Position numbers and translations under genes: made by a program. From Pseudomonas sp. Q2-TVG4-2 (GTDB lineage Bacteria > Pseudomonadota > Gammaproteobacteria > Pseudomonadales > Pseudomonadaceae): a stretch of DNA of 64,000 bases. The notes below the pieces were generated by a model. That model saw nothing but the letters and a program-made list of their open reading frames with translations, was not told where the DNA came from and searched no databases. Within the stretch, counting starts at the first letter, position 1. Every line of letters starts with the position of its first letter. The DNA is taken from positions 186,001 through 250,000 of the forward strand of contig NZ_LGLW01000005.1 in NCBI RefSeq assembly GCF_013620795.1. Reading direction: 5' to 3'. Positions 8,586-17,077 of the stretch are shown here, piece after piece.

Positions 8586-11111
8586 TCAGGACCAACGTTC
8601 ATCTGGCGCAGGGGCGTTGGCGACCACCACCCAACCACCGATCGCCGCACGCAGGGCCTCCAGGGCAGCGCTCAGGTCGTCGCGCCGCAAGCTGCGCATG
8701 GCGGCGGCAACCTGGCTAGGACGTGTAACCTCATGCCCAGCCAGGCAGCATTTCCAGGTCTGGTCGGCCCGGGTGCGCAGCTCGGCTGGCCCGGCGACGT
8801 GGCGTTCACTCGCTTCGAATGCGGCTCGCTCGACTGCAGCAGCCGGCTGCTCCGCCAGTTTCAGCGCAACGCCCGCGAGAAAGACCTGGATATGATCAAG
8901 AATCTCCCCGGCCGAAGCCGAGGGCGACTGCACGCCGAACAGCATTCCGAGCTGGCCACCCGCTTGGTGGAAGCGACTGAACACGGCGTAGCCCAGCTGC
9001 AATTCGCTGCGCAGACGACGAAAGAAATCGCCTTCGATCAATCGCGCCAGCACGCGCCATGACGCCTCGCATACAGGCGAGCGTTCCGGCAGTGGGCAGA
9101 ACAGGATGAGGGCCGTTTCATTCATTGCCGCCCCACCGCTGACATCGTGCCAGTGATCGCCTCCGGGCGCTGTAACGATCGGCATCGCCCCGGGAACCCC
9201 CGGTAGCACCTTGAGCGCATCGTCGAGCGGACCGCTCACAGCCGACGCAAAGCCCACTGCCAGGCCTTGCCACTGGGCCGTTTGCCAATACCGAAACAGG
9301 GTGGATTGGTCCAACGCCGCAACCTGGCCGTCCTTCAACGCCCCCCTCGCCAGCAGCCGAGGCAAGCGTTGGAGCAATTGGCGAATCAGCATGTCATCGC
9401 CGCCGAGCGCAGCATCACGTTCGACAAGTCGGCGCCCCTGAGCGAGCGAGGCAGCCGGAGGCTCAGCCAACAGCAAAGCCAGATCGTCGGCAATCGCCGG
9501 TATCGCCTCGGCGAAGCCCTGTAATTCAAGATTCCAGACATTACCCATATCCTCGAACCGCAGCAGCACACCCGCCTGCTCCGCCGCCCAGCGACTTGGC
9601 TGCATCGTGTGCGACAGCGCATGCCAGAGCCCCGACGGCGGCTGACCGGCGGGGAACTGCCAGCTCAGGAACAACGCGGCCTGCTCGTTCACATCTTCCG
9701 GTCCAAGCCAGCGCAGCGTCTCTGGAAGCTCGCTCGCCTCGCGCCGCTCGACGCTGGGCCGCAACCAGAGATTGGGCGCCGGCTGCTGCCAGTCCCAGGC
9801 TTTCGGCTTAGCTTGCTGCTGCGACTCAAGCGCCAGGCGCAGCGGGAAACCATTGGTTTCGATGGGCTGGCAGGCAGCCCTATCAGCGGTCAAAACCAAC
9901 GGGGCGGCGCCGATCATTTGCTCCAACAGCACACCGAACGCGTGGTGAATTGCCGCTTCGTCGCTGTCATCGCTCCAGGCCTGCGGCTCCACCCAGTGGC
10001 GCAGCCGCATCAGTGGCTCGGCGCCCTGCAGGCTTCGCCGACGTACACGCCGATACTCGTCGCGACACGGCTGCCAGCGCGCCTCATCCGCGAAAAAACG
10101 CAACCAGTCGAGCACCGCCTCGACGATCAGCGCGCGCTCGCTCAGCCCCCGCTCTGTGAGCAGCAGCTCGATGATCGCAACACCCTGCCCTGCATACCAA
10201 TATGGCACGCGCAGCTTCACCGACTGGCATAAATCTCCGTCGCGCAGCCGATGGACAAGTGCACCGGGCGCCTCGGATGCAATCCATGTTGAGAGACAGT
10301 CCAATGCCGGCGCGCAATGCTCGGGCAGATCGTCAAGGGCAAATGCGAGGTGCAGGCGTGGCTGGGCATTCTCGATATGCAACCGAAGCCAGGCGTCACG
10401 GCTACAGCGCAGCGCCGGCGCTGCGCGGGTGATGGCGGCACCGGGCGCGAGCGAATCGTCCGCCAGGGCAGCGAGCCGCTGCAGCTCCTCGGCATCCTGA
10501 GGCCCGGCCAGGAGCAGCTCGATCTGGCCGCTGTGGTAGAAGCAGCGGTGGTACCCGAGCAACGCTTGCTGAAACTGCGCATTCTCGACCGGCAGCGTGT
10601 CGCGGCTGCCGGCATGAAAATCGGTGAACGGATGGTCTGGCTCGAAGACGGTGCTCAATGCGGCGTCACACAGCGTTTCGACGTCCTGCGCGCGGGCGCG
10701 AAATTCAGCTTGCAGCACTTCGCGCTCACGCAGCTGTGCAGCGGGGTCGAGCAGCGGATGCGCCAGCATGTCGAGAAGACGGCGCAGCCCCTCTTCGAGC
10801 TGGTCGTCCGGGAGCTGAAAGAAGAAATCGGTATGACGCTCCCGGGTCGATGCGTTCAGCTGCCCGCCGCAACCCTGAACGAATGGCATCAGGCTTTGCG
10901 CGGCGGGGTAATCGCGGCTGCCGAGAAACAGCAAATGTTCGAGAAAATGCGCCAGCCCTGGGTACTCCCGGGGAGCATCGTGGGAACCGGCATGAACCCG
11001 CACGAGGACCGCAGCCTGCGAGCTATGCGGCAGCGGCAACAGGCGCACCCGCCCCCCTCCGGTCAGGGTCACTTGTGGCGGGCACTGGGCAGGATCGAGG
11101 AGCTGGTGCAT
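8586..11111 (-). CDS. pqqF: PqqF, M16-family zinc protease for PQQ biosynthesis
   Basis: A large M16 metalloprotease of about 841 residues from the chosen start. The inverted zinc motif HxxEH is present as HFLEH in AREYPGLAHFLEHLLFLGSRDYP, near residues 55-59, followed by a distal Glu region (REREVLQAEFRARAQDVE). The C-terminal half is a degenerate M16 repeat. PqqF/PqqG-type proteases cut the PqqA precursor peptide after Glu-Tyr cross-linking. I chose the ATG at 11111 (MHQLLDPAQ) with AAGG upstream; an upstream ATG at 11171 would add 20 residues of Arg/Pro-rich sequence. No pqqA-E genes lie in the window, so pqqF is separate or at the edge of the cluster. Confidence 0.88.
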   Translation of the reverse strand: MHQLLDPAQCPPQVTLTGGGRVRLLPLPHSSQAAVLVRVHAGSHDAPREYPGLAHFLEHLLFLGSRDYPAAQSLMPFVQGCGGQLNASTRERHTDFFFQLPDDQLEEGLRRLLDMLAHPLLDPAAQLREREVLQAEFRARAQDVETLCDAALSTVFEPDHPFTDFHAGSRDTLPVENAQFQQALLGYHRCFYHSGQIELLLAGPQDAEELQRLAALADDSLAPGAAITRAAPALRCSRDAWLRLHIENAQPRLHLAFALDDLPEHCAPALDCLSTWIASEAPGALVHRLRDGDLCQSVKLRVPYWYAGQGVAIIELLLTERGLSERALIVEAVLDWLRFFADEARWQPCRDEYRRVRRRSLQGAEPLMRLRHWVEPQAWSDDSDEAAIHHAFGVLLEQMIGAAPLVLTADRAACQPIETNGFPLRLALESQQQAKPKAWDWQQPAPNLWLRPSVERREASELPETLRWLGPEDVNEQAALFLSWQFPAGQPPSGLWHALSHTMQPSRWAAEQAGVLLRFEDMGNVWNLELQGFAEAIPAIADDLALLLAEPPAASLAQGRRLVERDAALGGDDMLIRQLLQRLPRLLARGALKDGQVAALDQSTLFRYWQTAQWQGLAVGFASAVSGPLDDALKVLPGVPGAMPIVTAPGGDHWHDVSGGAAMNETALILFCPLPERSPVCEASWRVLARLIEGDFFRRLRSELQLGYAVFSRFHQAGGQLGMLFGVQSPSASAGEILDHIQVFLAGVALKLAEQPAAAVERAAFEASERHVAGPAELRTRADQTWKCCLAGHEVTRPSQVAAAMRSLRRDDLSAALEALRAAIGGWVVVANAPAPDERWS

Positions 11112-11230
11112 TGGCGGCCTTGTGTTTCGGGCGGGTTCGGTGAGCATCGCGCCTGGGCGCGACCGACACAATGGTGCTTAAGCATCGAACCTTGCGCGCT
11201 ATTCAGCAAACGCCGCCTGGGAAAAAGACC

Positions 11231-12175
11231 CTAGGTATCCAGACGGCCATCGAGGAATTGCAACAGGCGGCGCTGCATCAGCGTGCCCGAACTGCCGAGG
11301 CAGGCAATTGGCGAGCCACGCAGGCTGTCTTCGGAAAGTTCCGCCGCCTCGCCTGCCAACGCCAGCGGGCAGTCGAGGCCCAGCGCGAGTTTGGCCAGCT
11401 GACGCAGCAGCGCAGTGCTGACCGGAATATCGGAGTAGAGCACCAAGGCGCAGGGGCGAGCCTTTTCGCAGACCAGGGGCAGCTCGTTGAGGGGTTGCCC
11501 GACCGCCAGCACGTTCACCGCAACCGTGTCGCTCGACATCAACAATCCGCTGACCAGCAGTTCGAGTTCACGGCATTGTCCTGGCGCCGCAGCCAGCAAA
11601 ACCCGGCGTTCTGCGTGACTGCGCGCGCGCTGCAATCGTTGCAACACGCGGCCGCGGAGGAACGCATCGAGAAACAGCCACTCGCTGGTCTGGCCATACT
11701 CTTTTTGGCGCCGCAACAGCTGCTGCCACACCGGCAGCAGTACGTCCTGGAACACCACCGGCAGCGGGTAGATGGAAAAGATCTGCCCGTAGACCTGATC
11801 CAGCCGGGGCTCATCGAAGCTGCTCACGGCGCGCTGCACCTGCCCAATCCATTCAGCCCACTCGTCGGCCGTCGCGTCTTGCCGCTCCCCTGGTTCTGCA
11901 GCGCTGCGTGAAAGGATGCTACCCACCTTGCTTACCGCAACGCCGCGCTCGGTCCAAGAGAGAATGCTGCGTACGGCCTCGATATCAGCCATGGAGTAGA
12001 GGCGATGGCCGCTTTCGGTACGAGTGGGTTGAATCAAACCGTAGCGTCGCTCCCAGGCGCGCAGCGTGACCGGGTTGACTCCAGTGAGACGCGATACTTC
12101 CCGGATAGGAAACAGCTCTTGCTGCTTGAGCGAATCAGAGGGAAGCAGCTCGGACGCGCGGGCGAATTCGGTCAT
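11231..12175 (-). CDS. MerR-type regulator, class II LitR-like (copy 1)
   Basis: From the ATG at 12175 the protein has 314 residues. The MerR helix-turn-helix near residues 22-75 reads FPIREVSRLTGVNPVTLRAWERRYGLIQPTRTESGHRLYS. The WERRYGL signature is typical of the MlrA/CarH/LitR branch, not metal-responsive MerR proteins. The 230-residue C-terminal part resembles the helical and Rossmann-like sensory half of LitR/CarH. I see no clear DxHxxG cobalamin motif, which fits class II LitR. It is divergent from a short LOV gene, as expected if the LOV protein is its light sensor. An upstream in-frame ATG (12325) gives an implausible Arg-rich extension and was rejected. Confidence 0.82.
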   Translation of the reverse strand: MTEFARASELLPSDSLKQQELFPIREVSRLTGVNPVTLRAWERRYGLIQPTRTESGHRLYSMADIEAVRSILSWTERGVAVSKVGSILSRSAAEPGERQDATADEWAEWIGQVQRAVSSFDEPRLDQVYGQIFSIYPLPVVFQDVLLPVWQQLLRRQKEYGQTSEWLFLDAFLRGRVLQRLQRARSHAERRVLLAAAPGQCRELELLVSGLLMSSDTVAVNVLAVGQPLNELPLVCEKARPCALVLYSDIPVSTALLRQLAKLALGLDCPLALAGEAAELSEDSLRGSPIACLGSSGTLMQRRLLQFLDGRLDT

Positions 12176-12390
12176 GACGCGGCAGCTCATGCGAAAGAGT
12201 TGGCGCATTGTAGCGCAGGGTCGGCGGCCATGGGCCGTACGAGAATGGGTAGCAGCTTGGCAATTCGCCATCGCCTTGCTGCGAGCCCATGACGGCGAGC
12301 TTGCTGGCAGCATGCGCATGACCAAACACTCTGTGCCGCCCCGGTCAAAGTTGTTCTAGAATGCCGCGACTACGCACAAGAGACGCCAGG

Positions 12391-12837
12391 ATGATCAACG
12401 CCAAACTGCTGCAATTGGTAATCGACGCCTCGAACGATGGGATCGTGGTGGCCGAGCAGGAAGGCGAAGACAATATCCTCATCTACGCCAATCCTGCGTT
12501 CCAGCGCCTGACCGGCTACGAAGTGGACGAGATTCTCTATCAGGATTGCCGCTTTCTGCAGGCAGAGGATCGCGACCAGCCAGGTGTTGCGGCAATTCAC
12601 GAAGCGATCAGGAATAACCAGCCCTGCCGCCAGATCATCCGCAATTACCGAAAGGATGGCAGCGCGTTCTGGAACGAGCTTTCGATCACGCCGGTATTCA
12701 ACGACGGCGACCAGCTCACCTATTTCATCGGCATCCAGAAAGACGTCAGCACCGAAGTCGAGGCCAAGCAGCGCGTCCTAGAACTGGAGGCCGAGGTTCG
12801 GCAGCTCAAAGAGCAGCTTGCCGAACTGAAGCGCTGA
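12391..12837 (+). CDS. Short LOV-domain blue-light photoreceptor (PpSB1-LOV type)
   Basis: A 148-residue protein that is almost only a LOV/PAS domain. The flavin-binding loop reads ILYQDCRFLQ with the photoactive cysteine at C53, followed by NYRKDGSAFWNELSITPV and YFIGIQKDVS. The C-terminal helix (EAKQRVLELEAEVRQLKEQLAELKR) is a likely dimerising coiled coil. N-terminus, cysteine position and length match the short LOV proteins of Pseudomonas putida (PpSB1-LOV/PplR1). In P. putida such a protein relieves repression by class II LitR in blue light. It has no output domain, so it must act through a partner, plausibly one of the two LitR-like regulators in this block. The start at 12391 was chosen over 12361 because MINAKLLQLV is the family N-terminus. 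Confidence 0.92.
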   Translation: MINAKLLQLVIDASNDGIVVAEQEGEDNILIYANPAFQRLTGYEVDEILYQDCRFLQAEDRDQPGVAAIHEAIRNNQPCRQIIRNYRKDGSAFWNELSITPVFNDGDQLTYFIGIQKDVSTEVEAKQRVLELEAEVRQLKEQLAELKR

Positions 12838-12855
12838 TATCGCGCTCGCGCTTTG

Positions 12856-13881
12856 CTATAGCGCCTGCGGTGCCCGGCGGCACAGGGCAACCAGCGCCTG
12901 GACCCAGCTTTCGTGCGTATTCATGCAGGGAATCAGCTGTAGCTCTTCCCCTCCCGCAGCGACGAACTGCTCGCGGCCACGGTCGCCGATCTCTTCCAGC
13001 GTTTCGATGCAGTCCGCAACGAACGCCGGGCACATTACCAGCAGCTTTTTCACCCCTTTGGCAGCCAGCTCTTCCAGATGCGCCTCGGTGTAAGGCTCGA
13101 TCCACTTGGCACGGCCCAAACGCGACTGAAACGACACCGACCACTGCCCTGCTGCCAATCCGGCACGCTCGGCAAACGCAGCGGCACTCTGCACGCACTG
13201 GGCGCGGTAGCAGCTGGCGAGCACCGCACCTTCGGCTCGCTGGCAGCAATCTGTGGTTTTCAGGCAATGCGAGCCCGTCGGATCGGTCTTGTGCAGATGG
13301 CGCTCGGGCAGGCCATGAAAGCTCAGCAGCAAATGATCGAATTGCTGGGCCAGGTGCGGCCTGACGCTGTCCACCAGCGCATCGAGGTATTCCGGCTGGT
13401 CGTAAAACGGCTGCAGGATCGAGAGTTTGATGTCGAGACGCTTGTCGCGGATCACCCGCTGCGCCTCCGCTATCGCGGTGGTAGTGGTGCTATCGGCAAA
13501 CTGCGGATACAGCGGTGCGAATGTCACCTGCTTGATGCCCTGCTTCGCAAGCCTGACCAATGACCCTTCGATGGACGGCTCACCGTACCGCATCGCCAGT
13601 TCCACCGGCCCGTCGGTCCAGTAAGGCCGTACCGCATCGGTCAGACGCCGGCTGAACACCACCAGCGGCGACCCTTCTGGCCACCAGATCGAGGCATAAG
13701 CATGAGCCGACTGTGCCGGGCGCTTGACGAGAATCAGCGATACCAGCAAGCGCCGAAGGGGCCACGGCAGATCAACCACATAAGGGTCCATCAAGAACTG
13801 GTTGAGATAGCGCCGGACGTCGGCCACCTCAGTAGAAGCGGGGGAACCCAGGTTGACCAATAACAACGCCTGCTCAGTCAT
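12856..13881 (-). CDS. hemH: Ferrochelatase
   Basis: A 341-residue Hem[35 protein letters not shown] at the N-terminus, the catalytic region [20 protein letters not shown], and [17 protein letters not shown] followed by [20 protein letters not shown]. It inserts ferrous iron into protoporphyrin IX, the last step of haem synthesis. The ATG at 13881 has AGGA six bases upstream. It follows the SDR gene by 70 bp on the same strand and is probably co-transcribed. Placing hemH in a light-responsive block makes sense because protoporphyrin is a photosensitiser. It converges on the LOV gene with an 18-bp gap. Confidence 0.96.
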   Translation of the reverse strand: MTEQALLLVNLGSPASTEVADVRRYLNQFLMDPYVVDLPWPLRRLLVSLILVKRPAQSAHAYASIWWPEGSPLVVFSRRLTDAVRPYWTDGPVELAMRYGEPSIEGSLVRLAKQGIKQVTFAPLYPQFADSTTTTAIAEAQRVIRDKRLDIKLSILQPFYDQPEYLDALVDSVRPHLAQQFDHLLLSFHGLPERHLHKTDPTGSHCLKTTDCCQRAEGAVLASCYRAQCVQSAAAFAERAGLAAGQWSVSFQSRLGRAKWIEPYTEAHLEELAAKGVKKLLVMCPAFVADCIETLEEIGDRGREQFVAAGGEELQLIPCMNTHESWVQALVALCRRAPQAL

Positions 13882-13951
13882 GCACATTCCTGACTACTGA
13901 TTTAAAGAAATCCGCCACCCCATCGGTCGGCGCGCTATTTTCACACAGGCC

Positions 13952-14851
13952 CTACGGCTTGCGCAGGTCCGCCAATGCCGCGTCCAGTTCGACGAAGCGA
14001 AAGCGAAAACCTTCCTCCTCCAGTCGCGATGGAACCGCTTTCTGCCCGCCCAGAATCAACCCGGACAACTCACCCAACCCGGCCTTCAACACCAGCGCCG
14101 GGACAGGCATCACCGCCGGCTTGCCGAGGCTGCGGCCCAGCGCCTTAGCGAATTCGGCGTTGCGCACCGGTTGTGGCGAGCAAGCATTGTAGGGGCCCTG
14201 CGCCGCTGGCTGCCGCAACAGAAAATCTATCAGGGCGATTTCATCGTCTATATGAACCCAGGGCATCCATTGCCGACCGTTACCCTGGCGCCCACCCAAG
14301 CCCAGGCGAAACAGCGGGACCAGACGCTGCAAGAACCCACCCTGGCGCGCCAGCACCAGACCGGTACGCACCAACACGACCCGAATCCCAAGACGCTGCG
14401 CACGCAGGGCGCTTTCCTCCCAAGCGTTACATAGCTGGGCAGCAAAATCGTTGGTGACCGGGGCATCGTCCTCGTGCAGCTCGCGCTCGCCGCCGTCGCC
14501 GTACCAGCCAACCGCCGATCCGGATATCAGCACCTGCGGTTGCTGCTCGCGCCCAGACAGCCACTCGATCAGCTGTTCGGTCAGGTTGATCCGGCTGCTC
14601 CAAAGCAACAGCCGCCGCGATCGGGTCCAGGGACGATCAGCGATCGGCGCACCGGCCAGATTGACGACCGCATCCAGCGGCAACTGACCCAGCTCATGCA
14701 GTTGACCGATCCCCGTTACCGTCTCGCCGCAGCGTTCGGCCACCCGTTCGGGCGAGCGGCTCCACACCCAGAGGCTGTGTCCCTCCGCCACCCAGCGCCT
14801 GCACAGTTCTCGCCCGATCAGGCCAGTCCCTCCGGTCAGCAATATATTCAT
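13952..14851 (-). CDS. TIGR01777-family SDR/epimerase-like oxidoreductase (YfcH-like)
   Basis: A 299-residue extended SDR. The N-terminal nucleotide-binding motif is LLTGGTGLIGRELCRRW, followed by VVNLAGAPIADRPWT and LISGSAVGWYGDGGERELHED. The C-terminal DUF1731 ending contains PVPALVLKAGLGELSGLILGGQKAVPSRLEEEGFRF. This matches the YfcH/SulA-like TIGR01777 family, whose substrate is unknown. In Pseudomonas it is commonly found with ferrochelatase, photolyase and MerR/LitR genes. It is the first gene of a probable two-gene minus-strand operon with hemH. Its start faces the divergent promoter region with TGTACA-type sites. Confidence 0.88.
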   Translation of the reverse strand: MNILLTGGTGLIGRELCRRWVAEGHSLWVWSRSPERVAERCGETVTGIGQLHELGQLPLDAVVNLAGAPIADRPWTRSRRLLLWSSRINLTEQLIEWLSGREQQPQVLISGSAVGWYGDGGERELHEDDAPVTNDFAAQLCNAWEESALRAQRLGIRVVLVRTGLVLARQGGFLQRLVPLFRLGLGGRQGNGRQWMPWVHIDDEIALIDFLLRQPAAQGPYNACSPQPVRNAEFAKALGRSLGKPAVMPVPALVLKAGLGELSGLILGGQKAVPSRLEEEGFRFRFVELDAALADLRKP

Positions 14852-14926
14852 GCGCGGCCTCCAAGGTTCAGCGAGCCGGCCCGTACCAAAACACGATCGC
14901 GGGTCGAGATGCTTTGATGATAGACC

Positions 14927-14950
14927 TGTACGCCGACGTGTTTATGTATA
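14927..14950 (-). promoter_or_regulatory. Candidate LitR/MlrA-type operator near the SDR gene
   Basis: TGTACG (14927-14932) and TGTATA (14945-14950) are separated by exactly 12 bases. This is the same half-site spacing as the stronger pair at 15134-15157 and as published E. coli MlrA sites. Both half-sites carry one mismatch to TGTACA. It lies about 75-100 bp upstream of the SDR start codon, suggesting control of the SDR-hemH operon. Confidence 0.45.
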
Positions 14951-15094
14951 GCTTTTTTGGGGATTATTTAGACAGACAACGCAAACCCGCGACTGCGAAC
15001 ACGCGCTCATACGGCCAGGCGCTCGTGCTCTGGCTCGCTTATAGATAGCGTTTTGTAACGATTACTTAAGCCTCACAATACTTCTACAGCGTTA

Positions 15095-15122
15095 TTGACT
15101 TGTACAAGAACGAACCTAAGAT
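15095..15122 (+). promoter_or_regulatory. Predicted sigma70 promoter with embedded operator palindrome
   Basis: A -35 element TTGACT (15095-15100) and a -10 element TAAGAT (15117-15122) are spaced by 16 bases and point to the DUF523/DUF1722 gene starting at 15179. The perfect palindrome CTTGTACAAG (15099-15108) overlaps the -35 end and spacer. A protein bound there would block RNA polymerase, consistent with dark repression by a LitR-type regulator. Confidence 0.55.
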
Positions 15123-15132
15123 GGCTACAAAG

Positions 15133-15158
15133 TTGTACAAAATAACGTTTCTGTACAA
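15133..15158 (+). promoter_or_regulatory. TGTACA-N12-TGTACA operator, LitR/MlrA type
   Basis: TTGTACA (15133-15139) and TGTACAA (15152-15158) flank exactly 12 bases. Sequence and spacing match the E. coli MlrA target described as TTGTACA-N12-TGTACA. MlrA and LitR share the WERRYGL recognition helix seen in both MerR proteins here. The site lies downstream of the predicted -10 element and ends 20 bp before the ATG, where bound protein would obstruct initiation. Confidence 0.65.
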
Positions 15159-15178
15159 GACGCATCGAGGCCAAGCCG

Positions 15179-16141
15179 ATGACCCAGCCCTCCCGTCCCA
15201 CTATCAAGATCGGTATCAGCGCTTGTCTGCTGGGCAATCCGGTGCGCTTCAACGGCGGGCACAAGGAGTCACGGCTGTGCAGCGAAACCTTGGCTCGTCA
15301 CTTCGAGTTCGTGCCGATCTGCCCCGAAGTAGCCATTGGCCTGGGTACGCCGCGCGAACCTATCCGGCTGGTTGGCGACCCTGCCAGCCCCCGCGCCGTC
15401 GGCACGGCGCATCCGGAGCGGGATATCAGCGATGCGTTAACCGCCTATGGCGAGCAGATCGCAGCCGAGCGAGACGATCTCAGCGGCTACATCCTCATGC
15501 AAAAATCCCCCTCTTGCGGCATGGAGCGGGTGAAGGTTTACCAAGCCAACGGCCATCCAATCGATGGCGGTGGTACCGGCTTGTTTGCCCGTGCCCTGAT
15601 GAAGGCGCGGCCGGATCTGCCCATCGAAGAGGATGGCCGGCTCAACGACCCGGTGTTGCGGGAGAACTTCCTGACCCGGATCTTCGCGTATGCCGAATGG
15701 CAGCGCTTGCTGCGCCTAGGCTTGACGCGCAAAGCGCTGGTGGATTTCCACTCGCGCTACAAGTACCAGCTAATGGCGACCGACCCGCAGCAATACAAGG
15801 CACTCGGCCAGCGGGTAGCAACGATTGGCAACACCCCGCTGGATGAGTTCGCACCGCCCTACTTCAGCCAGCTAATGGCGGCGCTGAAGAAGACCGCATC
15901 ACGCGGTAACCACAGCAACGTGCTGCAGCACCTGAGTGGCTATCTCAAGCACGACCTTGGGCGCGAGGACAAACAGGAGCTGCAACACCTGATAACCCAG
16001 TACCGCGAAGGAATCGTGCCTCTGGTAGTGCCGCTGACGCTGCTCAAGCACCACTTTCGTCGACATCCGGATCGCTATGTTTCCAACCAGGCCTACCTGC
16101 AGCCGCATCCCGAAGACCTCAGCTTGCGCAACGGCATCTGA
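15179..16141 (+). CDS. DUF523 and DUF1722 protein (YbgA-like)
   Basis: A 320-residue two-domain protein. The N-terminal DUF523 (IKIGISACLLGNPVRFNGGHKES, CPEVAIGLGTPREPIRL, YILMQKSPSCGMERVKVY) contains conserved cysteines. The C-terminal DUF1722 (LVDFHSRYKYQLMATDPQQYKALGQ ... YLKHDLGREDKQELQHLI) matches E. coli YbgA, which lies next to the photolyase gene phr. DUF523 proteins may bind a metal or cluster; their reaction is not established. It is followed after 2 bp by the second MerR regulator and then photolyase, so all three are probably one transcript. Confidence 0.88.
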   Translation: MTQPSRPTIKIGISACLLGNPVRFNGGHKESRLCSETLARHFEFVPICPEVAIGLGTPREPIRLVGDPASPRAVGTAHPERDISDALTAYGEQIAAERDDLSGYILMQKSPSCGMERVKVYQANGHPIDGGGTGLFARALMKARPDLPIEEDGRLNDPVLRENFLTRIFAYAEWQRLLRLGLTRKALVDFHSRYKYQLMATDPQQYKALGQRVATIGNTPLDEFAPPYFSQLMAALKKTASRGNHSNVLQHLSGYLKHDLGREDKQELQHLITQYREGIVPLVVPLTLLKHHFRRHPDRYVSNQAYLQPHPEDLSLRNGI

Positions 16142-16143
16142 CC

Positions 16144-17064
16144 ATGACTGACGTCTCAGATGACCGCATAGACGACGACCTCGCCGAGGGCTGGGTTCCG
16201 ATCAGGGAGGTCGCACGCCTGACCGGGATCAACCCGGTAACTCTGCGCGCCTGGGAACGGCGCTACGGCCTGATCATGCCGCGACGCACGCCGAAAGGTC
16301 ATCGGCTTTATGACGACGGCCATGTGCAGCGCATCCAGAGCATTGTCAGCTGGCTAAACCGCGGCGTTGCGGTGAGCCAGGTCAAGCAGCTGCTGGACAA
16401 ACGCCAGAGTGCCAGCCTGAGCCAATACAACCCGTGGAGCGGTCTGCATGGAGAAATGCTCCTTGCCATCGGTCAGCTGGCGGAACACCGACTTGATGAC
16501 AGCTTCAACCGGGCGCTGGCGATCTACCCGCCGCGCACGCTATGCGAGCACCTGCTGCTGCCGCTTTTGGGGAGCCTGGAACAGCGCCGGCGCGACCGTT
16601 TCGGCGCGGAGCTCGAGCGCAGTCTGTTCCATTCCTGGCTGCGTACCAAGCTTGGTACGCGCCTTTACCACAGCAATCGCCAGCACAACGGCGCGCCATT
16701 GTTACTGGTAAGCCTGAGCGACCAACACTTCGAGCCGGGTCTATGGCTCTGTGCCTGGCTTGTCGCCAACACGGGCTGCCCGGTTGAAATCATTGAGTGG
16801 TCCGTGCCCCTTACAGAACTACCCCTGGCCTTGGAAAGGTTCGCACCCCGCGGCCTGTTGTTTTACGCAAGTCAGTCGCTGGATAGCGGCTATTTCCGGC
16901 GGCAACTGTCTCGGCTGGTTCCTCCAGCTACCCTGCCACTGTTGCTGGCCGGCCCGGCCGCCAGTATCCATCAGGCCGAGCTTCAAAACGTGCCCAACCT
17001 GACGCTGGCCGATGATCCGCTTGCCGTGCTTGAAGCGCTACAGACCAGCCTGCTCCTCGGCTGA
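16144..17064 (+). CDS. MerR-type regulator, class II LitR-like (copy 2)
   Basis: A 306-residue paralogue of the regulator at 11231-12175. Its helix-turn-helix reads VPIREVARLTGINPVTLRAWERRYGLIMPRRTPKGHRLYDDG, nearly identical to copy 1 in the recognition region. The C-terminal halves are clearly related but diverged (e.g. DSFNRALAIYPPRTLCEHLLLPLLGSLEQRRRDRFGAELERSLF). No obvious cobalamin-binding histidine motif is present. It starts 2 bp after the DUF523/DUF1722 stop and is followed by photolyase, so it is probably autoregulated through the TGTACA sites upstream of that operon. Several LitR paralogues per genome are known in P. putida. Confidence 0.85.
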   Translation: MTDVSDDRIDDDLAEGWVPIREVARLTGINPVTLRAWERRYGLIMPRRTPKGHRLYDDGHVQRIQSIVSWLNRGVAVSQVKQLLDKRQSASLSQYNPWSGLHGEMLLAIGQLAEHRLDDSFNRALAIYPPRTLCEHLLLPLLGSLEQRRRDRFGAELERSLFHSWLRTKLGTRLYHSNRQHNGAPLLLVSLSDQHFEPGLWLCAWLVANTGCPVEIIEWSVPLTELPLALERFAPRGLLFYASQSLDSGYFRRQLSRLVPPATLPLLLAGPAASIHQAELQNVPNLTLADDPLAVLEALQTSLLLG

Positions 17065-17077
17065 AAGGAAACCCGAA

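Larger units (their letters stand above)
14852..15178. promoter_or_regulatory. Divergent control region of the light-response block
   Basis: These 327 bp separate the SDR-hemH pair (minus) from the DUF523/DUF1722-LitR-photolyase genes (plus). They are more AT-rich than their surroundings and hold two arrays of TGTACA-like half-sites, one near each gene start, plus a sigma70-like promoter toward the plus-strand genes. No ORF worth calling lies within. Confidence 0.75.

Noticed and set aside
10317..11234. A 305-codon plus-strand open frame
   Set aside because: It is antisense to pqqF, whose HFLEH zinc motif confirms the minus strand.
12176..12390. Possible LitR sites between LitR copy 1 and the LOV gene
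   Set aside because: TGTAGC (12209) and CGTACG (12236) are both degenerate and spaced 21 rather than 12 bases, so there is no support for an operator.
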